Origin: Pseudomonadota bacterium
Lineage (GTDB): Bacteria; Pseudomonadota; Gammaproteobacteria; Burkholderiales; Burkholderiaceae_C
Assembly (NCBI GenBank): GCA_030918015.1
Contig: JAUPTP010000164.1
Span: 1-5,938 of the forward strand
Direction: 5' to 3'
Length of the DNA: 5,938 nt
Part shown: in pieces, positions 5,404 to 5,938 of the stretch
Layout of the letters: every line of letters starts with the position of its first letter
How positions within the stretch are numbered: position 1 is the stretch's first letter
Translations under genes and position numbers: made by a program
The notes under the pieces: model-generated
The model's database searches: none
Seen by the model: only the letters and a program-made list of their open reading frames with translations
What the model was told of the DNA's origin: nothing

Positions 5404-5938
5404 ATGAATCCCGACTCCCCTGGATATCGGATGGCCGCGGCGACTGGCATCGACCGTGGTGACCGTCTTTACCAACAGGATCAGGTGGAGATCTTCTCCC
5501 ACCCGCGTGTTCCCGGCTGCCTCCTGCTCATCCTGGCCGATGGCATGGGGGGCAAGAGTGGCGGACGCAAGGCGGCGGACCAGGTCCTGCTGATCGCTCG
5601 CCAGCTCTTCGAGCGCTTCGTGCCCAGCCGCGAGCCTGCATCCGACCTGCTCAAGCGCATCGTGCTCGAGTCGCACCAGATGATCCGCCTGACCGCGATC
5701 ACCTCGGAGCAGGAGCCCCACAGCACCATCGCCGCCGCGCTGGTGCTGCCGGACCGGCAGTGCCACATCATCCATGCCGGCGACTCGCGGGTGTACGTGT
5801 TCCGCGGCCCATCGATGATGATGCGGACCTTCGACCATTCGCTGGTGCAGCGCCTGGTCGAGGAAGGCGAGATCAGCGAGGAGGAGGCCAACGACCATCC
5901 CCACTCGCACCTGCTGATCGGCTGCCTGGGCGCCGACG
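5404..5938 (+). CDS. PPM/PP2C-family Ser/Thr protein phosphatase, N-terminal part
   Basis: This reading frame of 178 codons has no stop before the right edge, so the gene is cut by the window. It encodes a metal-dependent PP2C phosphatase, which removes phosphate from Ser/Thr of target proteins, usually opposing a Hanks-type kinase. Visible motifs: GIDRGDRLYQQD (15-26, with metal ligand Asp26), LADGMGG (44-50, metal ligand Asp46), STIAAALVL (107-115, in place of the usual GTT), HAGDSRVY (124-131), DHSLVQ (144-149) and HPHSHLL with CLG (165-176), in the canonical order. No signal peptide or membrane segment is seen, so it is cytoplasmic. The final metal-binding region would lie beyond the edge. 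The ATG at 5404 follows AAGGAG at 5382-5387 with an unusually long 16-base gap; an in-frame ATG at 5431 (Met10) is an alternative, just before the domain. A partner kinase is not in view. Confidence 0.9.
   Translation, partial: MNPDSPGYRMAAATGIDRGDRLYQQDQVEIFSHPRVPGCLLLILADGMGGKSGGRKAADQVLLIARQLFERFVPSREPASDLLKRIVLESHQMIRLTAITSEQEPHSTIAAALVLPDRQCHIIHAGDSRVYVFRGPSMMMRTFDHSLVQRLVEEGEISEEEANDHPHSHLLIGCLGAD

Noticed and set aside
3368..5407. A 679-codon open frame on the plus strand, antisense to the helicase gene
   Set aside because: The protein is Arg/Gln/Ala/His-rich with no recognisable domain, as expected when a high-GC gene is read on the opposite strand. The antisense yoaA frame carries all the helicase motifs.
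5365..5910. A 181-codon minus-strand frame across the phosphatase start
   Set aside because: It is antisense to the PP2C gene, whose ADGMGG and GDSRVY motifs establish the coding strand.
1..5938. Search for tRNA, CRISPR, insertion sequence, integrase and attachment-site signals
   Set aside because: I saw no cloverleaf-like sequence ending in CCA, no regular repeat-spacer pattern and no transposase or integrase motif. The genes are contiguous housekeeping types with uniform base composition.

Overview
The window is very GC-rich, with strong G/C bias at third codon positions and long spurious antisense frames. Its protein sequences look like those of a betaproteobacterium, most likely of the order Burkholderiales. 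This assignment rests on composition, the rluD/bamD divergent pair, the scpB-rluB order and the Lys/Arg/Ala-rich N-terminal extension on the RluB-type protein. It is an inference, because no database search was possible. Most of the window is housekeeping gene content, and I see no phage, transposon, CRISPR, tRNA or rRNA sequence.

Layout from left to right. Positions 1-452 (minus) hold the N-terminal 150 codons of a protein with a disordered, basic, repeat-containing tail, probably RluB (23S rRNA pseudouridine synthase); it runs off the left edge. Just upstream of it in the same operon is scpB (461-1051, minus), a subunit of the condensin-like SMC-ScpAB complex. A GC-rich spacer of 178 bases with inverted repeats separates scpB from rluD (1230-2222, minus), another 23S rRNA pseudouridine synthase. 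rluD is divergent from bamD (2281-3102, plus), the lipoprotein of the outer-membrane BAM complex, across only 58 bases. bamD converges, with a 22-base GC-rich gap, on a DinG-family iron-sulfur DNA helicase of the YoaA type (3125-5152, minus). That helicase is translationally coupled by an ATGA overlap to a 67-residue DUF465/YdcH-type protein (5149-5352, minus). Finally, a PPM/PP2C-type protein phosphatase starts at 5404 (plus) and runs off the right edge.

The genes fall into four transcription units: (rluD, possibly with scpB-rluB) leftward, bamD rightward, DUF465-yoaA leftward, and the phosphatase rightward. Functionally they cover ribosomal RNA modification, chromosome segregation, outer-membrane protein assembly, DNA repair and probably Ser/Thr phospho-signalling. 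The less ordinary points are the three basic repeats in the RluB-like tail, a perfect 12-bp palindrome covering the scpB start codon, back-to-back -10 elements in the two short divergent spacers, and the tight DUF465-helicase coupling. I did not find a convincing undescribed system in this window.
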